A DNA stretch of 12,636 bases from Methanomassiliicoccales archaeon (GTDB taxonomy: Archaea > Thermoplasmatota > Thermoplasmata > Methanomassiliicoccales > JACIVX01): contig JAJRAH010000131.1 in the NCBI GenBank assembly GCA_028679985.1, forward strand, positions 1-12,636, written 5' to 3'. Positions 6,068 through 12,552 of this stretch are shown here, in pieces. The translations under genes and the position numbers were made by a program. The stretch's first letter is position 1, and each line of letters opens with the position of its first letter. The notes under the pieces are model-generated. The model was not told the DNA's origin. It searched no databases and was given only the letters and a program-made list of their open reading frames with translations.

Positions 6068-6976
6068 ATGCCGTTCGAATTGGATCTGGCCAAGCTCCGT
6101 TACGGAACCGAGCTCGTCAAGAGAGGCTTCGCAAAGATGCAGCAGGGCGGCGTCATAATGGACGTCACCAATGCCGAGCAGGCGAGCATAGCTGAGGATG
6201 CTGGCGCTGTCGCTGTCATGGCCCTGGAGAGGGTGCCGGCAGACATAAGGGCCCAGGGAGGAGTAGCCCGTATGGCAGACCCGGTCAAGATCCTCGAGAT
6301 CATAGATGCCGTGACGATTCCGGTCATGGCAAAGTGCAGGATCGGCCATTTCGTCGAGGCCCAGGTGCTGGAGTCGCTCGGTGTGGACATGATCGATGAG
6401 TCCGAGGTTCTGACCCCTGCTGATCCGTTCTACCACGTTATGAAGAAGAAGTTCACCGTCCCGTTCGTGTGCGGGGCGAGGGACCTTGGGGAGGCTCTCA
6501 GAAGGATCGATGAGGGGGCCGCGATGATCAGAACCAAGGGCGAGGCTGGGACAGGCAACGTCGTAGAGGCGGTAAGGCACCAGCGAGTCATCACTGGCAA
6601 GATCAGGGAACTCAAGGGCAAAGAAGAGGACGAACTGAACACCATTGCGAGGGAGATACAGGCTCCATTCTACCTTGTGAAGGAGGTTGCCGAGATACAG
6701 AGGATCCCTGTGGTGAACTTCGCCGCAGGGGGCATAGCGACTCCTTGCGATGCGGCGATGATGATGCAGCTGGGATCTGACGGTGTGTTCGTCGGTTCAG
6801 GCATTTTCAAATCAGAGAACCCGGGAGAACGCGCCAAGGCAATAGTGGAGGCCGTCACTCACTTTGACGACCCATACGTCGTCGCCGAGGTCTCGAAGGG
6901 TCTGGGCGATGCGATGCACGGAATAGAGATATCAACGATCAAGCCCGAGCAGAGACTTCAGGAGCGCGGCTGGTAG
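6068..6976 (+). CDS. pdxS: Pyridoxal 5'-phosphate synthase subunit PdxS
   Basis: This 302-residue protein forms PLP from ribose 5-phosphate, glyceraldehyde 3-phosphate and ammonia supplied by the glutaminase PdxT. It follows the family from end to end: GGVIMDV (27-33, Asp32), AVAVMALERVPADIR, VMAKCRIGHFVEA with Lys89, DMIDESEVLTPADP, IRTKGEAGTGN with Lys157, NFAAGGIATPCDAAMMMQLG and the C-terminal MHGIEISTIKPEQRLQERGW. Lys89 and Lys157 correspond to the two lysines that carry the covalent intermediates in bacterial PdxS. The frame runs open from further upstream, but ATG 6068 gives the standard N-terminus. The family usually assembles as a dodecamer bound to PdxT. No pdxT is in this window, so it must be encoded elsewhere. 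Several genes here encode PLP enzymes. Confidence 0.97.
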   Translation: MPFELDLAKLRYGTELVKRGFAKMQQGGVIMDVTNAEQASIAEDAGAVAVMALERVPADIRAQGGVARMADPVKILEIIDAVTIPVMAKCRIGHFVEAQVLESLGVDMIDESEVLTPADPFYHVMKKKFTVPFVCGARDLGEALRRIDEGAAMIRTKGEAGTGNVVEAVRHQRVITGKIRELKGKEEDELNTIAREIQAPFYLVKEVAEIQRIPVVNFAAGGIATPCDAAMMMQLGSDGVFVGSGIFKSENPGERAKAIVEAVTHFDDPYVVAEVSKGLGDAMHGIEISTIKPEQRLQERGW

Positions 6977-7049
6977 CTAGGGCCATACTATCGAAGAGTC
7001 GTGCCGGTCGAGAAGGACCCTGAAGCGGAGACGAGAACACTCAGATCTA

Positions 7050-8120
7050 TCACGAGACGACCTTCTCCAGCATGTCTTTCTGTTTGGCAAGCCTCATTTC
7101 CTTGGCGATCCTTCTTCCGGTGCTCATTCCCGGCTCGACGAGATCGGAATAAGGAGACCCAGAAACGAACGGATTGGTCCCGGCGACGATTCTTGACGAC
7201 ACCTCAAAGACCTTGAACTGGAGCTGGTCGGTGACTATCGACTCGAGGCAGAACGGTCCCACCATGCCTCCGAACAACTCCAGGGATCTGAGCACGACCT
7301 TCTCGCCCATGTCGAGTATCTTCGGCAGAAGGCTTTCCCTTACCACGACCGGTATGTTGCCCGTGACTACAAACGTCGGGAATAGACCGAGACGCTTCAG
7401 CTCTTCCTGTGCGCCAAGTTTGTACATCTCGTCGATGTTGCTCTCGTCTCTCCTGTCCATCGAGAGAAGCTCGAGGCTCCCGTCGGCCACCTTGTATCCT
7501 TCGTTCCTTATCGGCGAGTAGAAGTAATGCAGGTAGTACCTCGTCCCGAGAATGTACTCCTGTATCGTATACGGCTGCGTGTCATCGATACCGAGCTTGA
7601 AGTCGGGATAATCCTTGGCGATGAAGAACCCCCTGCCCCCCTTCGCCCCGTGATACTTGACCAGGACCGGTCTGTCGATCTTCTTGGCGTCGCTCACCTT
7701 CCCTGGCATCTCGATTCCGGCAGACTCAAGCCACTCTCTCTGCTTCTCTCGGTCCGACTCCCAGGTGAGAACATTGCGGTTTCCGAAAGTGGGGACTTCG
7801 AGGCTTTCGAAGCGCTCTGTCCCCATGTACTCGACGAAAGAGCCGTGAGGGACTATGACGACGTTCCTGTCTACGAGCTCGCCTGCACGGTCGAGAACAT
7901 CCGCATAGCTATCGAACCGCACTATATCATCCGGCTTGCCAAGAGGGAAGGCGTCGTAGAACTTCGTATTCTGGTTGACGGCGATGCCGAGAGTCTTGAA
8001 TCCCTCAAGCTTCGCGCCGTGGAAAATCTGAAGTGAGGTGTGAGAACACAAGGTCGCTACGACTATGTTGTTCCTGTCGTAGTCTTCGAGGATCCTAGAG
8101 ATCGATTCCCTCGGAACCAT
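7050..8120 (-). CDS. purP: FAICAR synthetase PurP (formate-dependent)
   Basis: This 356-residue ATP-grasp enzyme converts AICAR, formate and ATP to FAICAR in IMP synthesis, replacing the folate-dependent transformylase of bacteria. The N-terminus IVVATLCSHTSLQIFHGAKLEGF (19-41), with His27, is characteristic of archaeal PurP, as is the following GIAVNQNTKFYDAFP. VLVKYHGAKGGRGFF (152-166) is the ATP-binding segment, and QEYILGTRYYLHYFYSP and FEVSSRIVAGTN (305-316) complete the ATP-grasp core and metal site. The length is normal. The ATG at 8120 has a TATA-like element 26 nt upstream, so the mRNA is predicted to be leaderless. It is convergent with pdxS (73-nt gap with no clear terminator) and lies downstream of the membrane protein gene on the same strand, with its own promoter between them. 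Confidence 0.95.
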   Translation of the reverse strand: MVPRESISRILEDYDRNNIVVATLCSHTSLQIFHGAKLEGFKTLGIAVNQNTKFYDAFPLGKPDDIVRFDSYADVLDRAGELVDRNVVIVPHGSFVEYMGTERFESLEVPTFGNRNVLTWESDREKQREWLESAGIEMPGKVSDAKKIDRPVLVKYHGAKGGRGFFIAKDYPDFKLGIDDTQPYTIQEYILGTRYYLHYFYSPIRNEGYKVADGSLELLSMDRRDESNIDEMYKLGAQEELKRLGLFPTFVVTGNIPVVVRESLLPKILDMGEKVVLRSLELFGGMVGPFCLESIVTDQLQFKVFEVSSRIVAGTNPFVSGSPYSDLVEPGMSTGRRIAKEMRLAKQKDMLEKVVS

Positions 8121-8140
8121 ATCATTGTATTTCCGTTCGC

Positions 8141-8151
8141 TACTTAAATAT
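8141..8151 (-). promoter_or_regulatory. TATA box of purP
   Basis: The minus strand reads ATATTTAAGTA, centred about 26 nt before the ATG at 8120. This is the clearest leaderless-type promoter in the window. Confidence 0.6.
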
Positions 8152-8187
8152 TTCCACAGCGGTCTAGCGCGATCTCTCAGCCTCCTC

Positions 8188-8712
8188 TCAAGAGAGACTT
8201 CCGAACAGGTTGATGCCGCCGATATAGAAGAGCGCGAACAGTATGAAAGCCCTCGTTATCCCGCCAAGGAAGTTCGCCAATGCGAAGTACCTCACCTCAA
8301 GCACCCGCCCCTCCCTGTTGAACAGAGAGAATATGTATACTGGAATGGTGTCGACCATTCCCGGTATGCTGAGCAAGATGTACAGACCGAAATAGCCGGT
8401 CTTCTCGACGAATCGCGTGCATTTCTCGACGAACCACTTGGCAAACTTCCACTTCTGAGACCAGCCCCTGACTCGTCCCTCGACCTTGAACCCTATGTAG
8501 AAGACGAGAATGCTGCCGACAGCCTTGCCCGACCCGAGTATCAGAGCTTTGAAGATGAACGGAGTGCCGGGGTTGAGGATTAGGCCGATTTCGACGGGTA
8601 TGGGCAGAACGACCGCGGCCGCCACCGAGTAGATGAAGAAGATGAATCCATATGCGAATGGATCGGCGGAATACTGATTCAGAAAGTTCATGAATTCTGC
8701 CCAGACATCCAT
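8188..8712 (-). CDS. VTT/DedA-like polytopic membrane protein
   Basis: From the ATG at 8712 the protein has 174 residues with four strongly hydrophobic stretches near 19-45, 52-75, 106-130 and 141-166. PIPVEIGLILNPGTP, then KAVGSILVFYIGF, then YILLSIPGMVDTIPVYIFSL and FALANFLGGITRAFILF resemble the layout of the VTT (SNARE-associated/DedA) domain, whose members act in lipid scrambling or small-molecule transport. A basic, amphipathic segment (76-105) links the middle helices. The frame is open to an ATG at 8811, and another ATG lies at 8754. I prefer 8712 because the DNA just upstream holds a C7 run and a TATA-like TCTTTTA (8737-8743) at 28 nt. Family assignment is from motif layout only; substrate is unknown. 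Confidence 0.68.
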   Translation of the reverse strand: MDVWAEFMNFLNQYSADPFAYGFIFFIYSVAAAVVLPIPVEIGLILNPGTPFIFKALILGSGKAVGSILVFYIGFKVEGRVRGWSQKWKFAKWFVEKCTRFVEKTGYFGLYILLSIPGMVDTIPVYIFSLFNREGRVLEVRYFALANFLGGITRAFILFALFYIGGINLFGSLS

Positions 8713-8736
8713 CGGCAGGGCATAAATCTGGGGGGG

Positions 8737-8743
8737 TAAAAGA
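8737..8743 (-). promoter_or_regulatory. TATA-like element of the membrane protein gene
   Basis: TCTTTTA on the minus strand is about 28 nt before the ATG at 8712. If the longer start at 8811 is used instead, the divergent TTTTTAAG near 8829-8837 would be the relevant element. Confidence 0.35.
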
Positions 8744-8828
8744 CTTTTCTGCATGCGACAACCCCTCGCCGAATCCCCTTCTTGCTGCTCGATGAAACGC
8801 TGTCCAGTCATCCAACTCTTTGAGCAAC

Positions 8829-8837
8829 CTTTTTAAG
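8829..8837 (+). promoter_or_regulatory. TATA-like element of the unrecognised 205-residue gene
   Basis: CTTTTTAAG is centred about 38 nt before the ATG at 8871 and predicts a leader of about 10 nt. An inverted repeat (8838-8856) directly follows it. Confidence 0.5.
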
Positions 8838-8856
8838 GGCGTAGGGTAATTACGCC
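8838..8856. promoter_or_regulatory. Inverted repeat after the TATA element, operator candidate
   Basis: GGCGTA (8838-8843) and TACGCC (8851-8856) are exact inverted repeats with a 7-nt spacer. The site fills the space between the TATA-like element and the predicted transcription start of the gene at 8871, where a bound repressor would block the polymerase. Confidence 0.35.
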
Positions 8857-8870
8857 ATACAGGGAAGACG

Positions 8871-9488
8871 ATGGCGCCAAAGGATGTGGGAGGAAAGAAC
8901 GAGGATTGGTTCGCGCAGTTGGACGCGGAACTGGAGCGGAAGACCCAGGCGATAACGAGGGATGTGACGGAGCTCAACAATCACAAGATGATGATGAACA
9001 AGGCGCTGATCGAAGACTTCTGGAAGATTTGGATGAGGTTCGGAAAGATCAATGTCCACTTCACCATGGAACCGTCCTATAGCGCCTTCGCACACTTTGA
9101 AGAGTTCCCTGACTCCTGGAGATTCAAGGAAGATTTCAATTTCGCCGGCGTCAACAACTTGCAGCTCGTGGACAGGACCCAGGACCAGGGCAGGATGGGC
9201 GATTCTCTGAAAGTCTGGTACTATACCGAGGATTCGACCCCGCACCTCCGCATAGTCTTCGAGTACTGCGAGGGGGAGCACTATTACAAGTACTCGGGAT
9301 GGAAGAGGATCTTTGGGCAGTTCGTCATCTTCGACTCGCCGCTTGTGAAGCTCGACATGGCCAAGCTGCACGAGAAGATTGGAGATGTCGTGAAATCGTG
9401 GTACGAGTCGCACCTGCGCCGGAATAGGGATATCCTGATCAAGCACCTCAAGGACAACTACGAGCGCGGAGAGACTTTCACCGAGTGA
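8871..9488 (+). CDS. Unrecognised 205-residue cytoplasmic protein
   Basis: I do not recognise this family. The protein has no signal peptide or membrane segment. Residues about 12-55 form a charged, probably helical stretch (AELERKTQAITRDVTELNNH), which could be a coiled coil. The middle (60-160) is rich in aromatic residues and predicted strands (INVHFTMEPSYSAFAHF, LRIVFEYCEGEHYYKY), and the C-terminus (about 160-205) returns to charged helix (KLHEKIGDVVKSWYESHLRR). There is no metal-binding or nucleotide-binding motif I can name. Codon choice and composition match the neighbours, and the frame is clean over its whole length, so it is very likely a real gene. It is divergent from the membrane protein gene and lies upstream of the RPA operon, 161 nt apart. 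No function is proposed. Confidence 0.85.
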   Translation: MAPKDVGGKNEDWFAQLDAELERKTQAITRDVTELNNHKMMMNKALIEDFWKIWMRFGKINVHFTMEPSYSAFAHFEEFPDSWRFKEDFNFAGVNNLQLVDRTQDQGRMGDSLKVWYYTEDSTPHLRIVFEYCEGEHYYKYSGWKRIFGQFVIFDSPLVKLDMAKLHEKIGDVVKSWYESHLRRNRDILIKHLKDNYERGETFTE

Positions 9489-9590
9489 TCCGCTCGTTTG
9501 AGGGCTTGTCTGTTTCCTCACTGTTCAGATGTTTCACTGTGAGTCGGACGTGGTGATTTCCCGAGCACTTTTGGTCAACTCTGAATAATA

Positions 9591-9598
9591 CTTTTAAG
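9591..9598 (+). promoter_or_regulatory. TATA-like element of the RPA operon
   Basis: CTTTTAAG is about 55 nt before the RPA start codon, so transcription should begin near 9620 and give a leader of about 30 nt. Confidence 0.45.
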
Positions 9599-9637
9599 CG
9601 TAATCCGGATATTGAGTCAATATCGTGTTCTACGACT

Positions 9638-9643
9638 GGAGGT
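9638..9643 (+). promoter_or_regulatory. Shine-Dalgarno site of RPA
   Basis: GGAGGT ends 6 nt before the ATG at 9650. It is a full-strength site and fixes the start codon. It contrasts with the leaderless-type starts of several other genes in the window. Confidence 0.75.
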
Positions 9644-9649
9644 ACATCG

Positions 9650-10978
9650 ATGGAGAGAGAAGAACTTGCACCCCATGTGTCAGAAATAGCCAGGGTGCTC
9701 AAAGGCAAAATAGAGGAATCTGAAATATGGAAGGAGCTGGACACGTATCTGAATCACTACCGCGTGTCGCTTGAGACCGCCAAGAGAGGCATCGTGAAGA
9801 AGTTCGGCGGGGACCCGGGCGCGCTCACGAAAGGGGTGAGGAAACCGATCCAGCAATTGGCATTGAACGAACAGAGCGTGGACATCCTTGCCAAGGTCGT
9901 CACCGTCAACCCCAAGGACATAGAGGTTGAAGGCAAATCGAAGTCGATTCTGTATGGCATACTCGGCGACGAGAGCGGGACGATTCCGTACACTGCCTGG
10001 GATGCGGACAGATTCCCGCTACAGAAGGGAGAGGTCGTTCTCATCAGGAACGCATATACGAAGGAGTGGGGAGGACAGCCTCAGGTGAACCTGGGCAGCA
10101 GAGCGAGCGTCGAGCCTCAGCCAGCGGACTCGGTGAAATTGCCTGAAGGCGCTCCAAGGGCGTTCCCCGATATCGGAGAGGTCAAGATCTCCCAATTGAG
10201 GGAGAACATGGGCGGCGTCACGGTGACGGCGCGGGTTCTCGGCATCGAAAAGAGAGAGGTCGAGGTTTCGGGTGAGAAGAGGATCGTTTTCTCTGGCGCA
10301 ATGGCGGACGAGACCGGGAAAGTCCAGTTCTCTGCGTGGTACGATTTCGATCTGAAACGTAACGATCTGGTCACAGTCAGAGGAGCCTACGTGAAGAGTT
10401 GGCGGGGTATTCCCCAACTCAACTTCGGGGAGAGATCGCAGGTCATGAGACCCGGCATCAAGTTCCCCTCCAGCTCCGAACTCGCCGAGGCCAAGGCGAG
10501 GAGTATCGGCGACATGGAGAAAGTTGGCGGAGGAGTCGACGTTCTTGTCCGCGGCACGGTCGTGGAGGTCAGGAAGGGGAGCGGTCTCATCTTCCGATGC
10601 CCGGAGTGCAACCGCGTCGTCCAGAAGAACGCTTGCCGGATTCATGGGAACGTGCAGGCATTACCGGATCTGAGGATCAAGGCGGTCGTGGACGATGGAT
10701 TCGCAACGATGACTGCTGTCATGAACAGAAGGATGACCGAATCGATCATGGGAACGACCCTCGACGACAGCCTGAGGCTGGCCAAGGAAGCGATGAATCC
10801 GGACGTCATTCTTGAGAGGATCGACGAGAGACTGTTCGCACAGCCAATCGAGGTTACGGGTAACGTCACAAGCGACGAGTACGGCCTCATGATGATCGTC
10901 AGCGACGCGAAGATATCGACCCCCGAGGTGAGGGGCGAAGCAACCACGTTGCTGACCCGTCTGGAGGGATCGTCGTGA
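9650..10978 (+). CDS. rpa: Replication protein A (single-stranded DNA-binding protein)
   Basis: This 442-residue protein binds single-stranded DNA during replication, repair and recombination. After a helical N-terminal region (1-70) come two OB folds (about 76-157 and 177-267). They resemble each other closely: TAWDADRFPLQKGEVVLIRN with KEWGGQPQVNLG in the first, SAWYDFDLKRNDLVTVRG with KSWRGIPQLNFG in the second. A third OB-like domain (about 293-430) contains a zinc site with Cys317, Cys320, Cys329 and His332. This order is typical of the zinc-containing RPA of euryarchaea. The start is fixed by a strong GGAGGT site. Its stop overlaps the start of the next gene by 4 nt (GTGA), so the two proteins are probably made in a fixed ratio as partners. 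Confidence 0.94.
   Translation: MEREELAPHVSEIARVLKGKIEESEIWKELDTYLNHYRVSLETAKRGIVKKFGGDPGALTKGVRKPIQQLALNEQSVDILAKVVTVNPKDIEVEGKSKSILYGILGDESGTIPYTAWDADRFPLQKGEVVLIRNAYTKEWGGQPQVNLGSRASVEPQPADSVKLPEGAPRAFPDIGEVKISQLRENMGGVTVTARVLGIEKREVEVSGEKRIVFSGAMADETGKVQFSAWYDFDLKRNDLVTVRGAYVKSWRGIPQLNFGERSQVMRPGIKFPSSSELAEAKARSIGDMEKVGGGVDVLVRGTVVEVRKGSGLIFRCPECNRVVQKNACRIHGNVQALPDLRIKAVVDDGFATMTAVMNRRMTESIMGTTLDDSLRLAKEAMNPDVILERIDERLFAQPIEVTGNVTSDEYGLMMIVSDAKISTPEVRGEATTLLTRLEGSS
10963..10968 (+). promoter_or_regulatory. Shine-Dalgarno site of the RPA-associated protein gene
   Basis: GGAGGG, inside the last codons of rpa, ends 6 nt before the GTG at 10975. It supports that GTG as the start and allows reinitiation by the ribosome finishing rpa. 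Confidence 0.65.
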
Positions 10979-11862
10979 TTACGAGAGAGGTGGCCTGGAG
11001 GGTCTTTGCCGCGGAGTTCAACTCATCCTCGATGGAGATCAAGGGGGAAGAAGAGAGGGCTCCCTCTTACATCATAACTCCGTTGGGCGCGATGGTGAAT
11101 CGACTTTTCGTGGTCGGCGTCATGACCGACATCGAGAATACAGGGACGACGGAAGAGCCGCTCTGGAGGGGACGGATATCGGACCCAACCGGCACGTTCT
11201 ACATCTCGGCTGGACAGTACCAGCCGGAAGCGGCGATGGCTATGTCGAAGATCAAGCCTCCCGCATTCATCGCCGTAGTCGGCAAGGGGAGGACGTACTC
11301 CCCCGAGGAAGGTACGATGTACGTTTCGATCAGGCCGGAGAGAATAGCGGTCGTCGATGAGAAGATCAGAGACCACTGGGTCCTGGAGACCTGCAAGTCA
11401 ACCCTTGAGAGAATCTCGGCAGTGGAAGACGTCCTCGAGATGGAGTCCCCGTCCGTGGAGGAACTCGTGAAGCTCGGACACAGAAGGATGCTTGCCGAAG
11501 GAGTGATGAAGGGTCTACCCCACTACCAAGGCATGGAGCTGGAACGCTATCGGACAATGGTCGTTGACTGTCTGAAGTACCTGATTCCGGAGTACCGCAT
11601 CGAGGCAGGAGTCCCGGAGAAGGTCGCCGAGGCCCCCGAGGAGATCGAGGACGACGACAAGGAGGATGTGGACAACGAGGAGAAGATTCTCGGAATCATC
11701 GACAAGCTCGACAAGAAGGGGAAGGGCGCCCCCTGGGACGACATAGTTGAAGAGGCCAACAAATCCGGGATCAACAAGGGCGAGCTCGAGGAATTGACGA
11801 ACTCCCTGCTTGACAAGGGACTGATATACGAACCAGTACTCGGGAAAATGAAAAGGATCTAA
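10975..11862 (+). CDS. RPA-associated protein with OB fold and C-terminal winged helix
   Basis: This 295-residue protein begins MITREVAWRVFAAEF and continues with ERAPSYIITPLGAMVNRLFVVGVM, the signature of the archaeal RPA-associated protein group (COG3390), whose haloarchaeal members bind their cognate RPA and help DNA repair. An OB-like domain spans about 28-125 (LWRGRISDPTGTFYISAGQYQPEA, PPAFIAVVGKGRTY). A helical region follows to about 210, then an acidic linker (about 213-236). The last 59 residues (KILGIIDKLDKKGKGAPWDDIV to KGLIYEPVLGKMKRI) look like a winged helix. OB fold, linker and winged helix is also the layout of eukaryotic RPA32, which suggests a protein-docking role; that is inference. 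It starts at GTG, overlapping the rpa stop by 4 nt. Confidence 0.88.
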   Translation: MITREVAWRVFAAEFNSSSMEIKGEEERAPSYIITPLGAMVNRLFVVGVMTDIENTGTTEEPLWRGRISDPTGTFYISAGQYQPEAAMAMSKIKPPAFIAVVGKGRTYSPEEGTMYVSIRPERIAVVDEKIRDHWVLETCKSTLERISAVEDVLEMESPSVEELVKLGHRRMLAEGVMKGLPHYQGMELERYRTMVVDCLKYLIPEYRIEAGVPEKVAEAPEEIEDDDKEDVDNEEKILGIIDKLDKKGKGAPWDDIVEEANKSGINKGELEELTNSLLDKGLIYEPVLGKMKRI

Positions 11863-11887
11863 AGAGAAAGGGTTTCGTATCGCGGTC

Positions 11888-12436
11888 TCACGAGAACTCG
11901 CGTTTGGAGATCGCGATGAGTATCAAGCCGATCAGGCCGAGGATCGACGCCAGGAAATAGGGTCCGATCGTCAATAGGGCGAATACTCCCCCGACGATCG
12001 CGATTCCCCATCTCTTCTTCCTCAGCGCGAAGACGCCCCCGATCAGTGCGATAAGGCCGATGATGAACCATATCACACCGCATGCGACTATGATCCCTTC
12101 GATCATGCCAAGGACGTCCAATCCATACATGCCTCCGTAAAGGTCCCCCAAGATATCGCCGATCGCAGCAGCCGCGACCGCCATTGTCAGACCAATCACG
12201 ATTCCAATCACGCCCGATATCATGACCAAGATTCCCCCAATCAGGGGAATCAGAGAACCTCGGGCTGCGAGCGCAACGGACCGCGAAGTCGGCCCCGTCT
12301 GAGGACCAGCAGCTTTCGGCTGCTCCGCTCTCAGCCTATACCCACAATTCGGACACACACTGGCATCAGGAGGGACCGCGCGCCGGCAACTGGGGCACGT
12401 AGCATCGACTACTTCATCAAACGAACGTTCCTCCAT
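11888..12436 (-). CDS. Zinc-ribbon membrane protein
   Basis: This 182-residue protein has an N-terminal zinc ribbon with CPSCRRAVPPDASVCPNCGYRLR (Cys14, Cys17, Cys28, Cys31), a short polar linker rich in Pro, Gly and Thr (37-58), and then hydrophobic segments near 62-92, 112-137, 143-157 and 160-176. A basic RKKRW turn lies at 139-143. There is no signal peptide; the zinc ribbon is likely cytoplasmic. Proteins of this layout are common in archaea and mostly uncharacterised. I do not assign a function. The ATG at 12436 follows a GGAGGT site by 6 nt. The gene is convergent with the RPA operon (25-nt gap, no clear terminator). Confidence 0.8.
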   Translation of the reverse strand: MEERSFDEVVDATCPSCRRAVPPDASVCPNCGYRLRAEQPKAAGPQTGPTSRSVALAARGSLIPLIGGILVMISGVIGIVIGLTMAVAAAAIGDILGDLYGGMYGLDVLGMIEGIIVACGVIWFIIGLIALIGGVFALRKKRWGIAIVGGVFALLTIGPYFLASILGLIGLILIAISKREFS

Positions 12437-12442
12437 ATCTGT

Positions 12443-12448
12443 ACCTCC
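12443..12448 (-). promoter_or_regulatory. Shine-Dalgarno site of the zinc-ribbon membrane protein gene
   Basis: GGAGGT on the minus strand ends 6 nt before the ATG at 12436. The stretch GGAGGTACA followed by ATGGAG is almost the same as at the rpa start. Confidence 0.7.
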
Positions 12449-12488
12449 GACTCATCTGGAAAGAATTGAGCTAGATATTGCAATCTTC

Positions 12489-12497
12489 TTACTTAAA
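12489..12497 (-). promoter_or_regulatory. TATA box of the zinc-ribbon membrane protein gene
   Basis: On the minus strand ATTTAAGTA is followed by a leader of about 30 nt before the start codon, matching the layout of the RPA promoter. The same A/T-rich patch could also serve a plus-strand start further right. Confidence 0.45.
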
Positions 12498-12552
12498 TCC
12501 CTTTTTTGAGCAAATGGGATCGCAACAGATGCTGCTAGGTACTGATCACATC

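Noticed and set aside
8850..9521. A 223-residue minus-strand frame opposite the unrecognised protein gene
   Set aside because: The plus-strand frame has its own TATA-like element, a balanced amino-acid composition and normal codon use. The antisense frame lacks a promoter and would run into the divergent promoter gap.
10019..10645. A 208-residue minus-strand frame inside rpa
   Set aside because: It lies wholly opposite a well-supported RPA gene and is a codon-bias shadow.
12501..12506. Six-T run as a transcription terminator
   Set aside because: On the plus strand no gene precedes it, and on the minus strand it reads as A residues; it is part of an A/T-rich promoter region.
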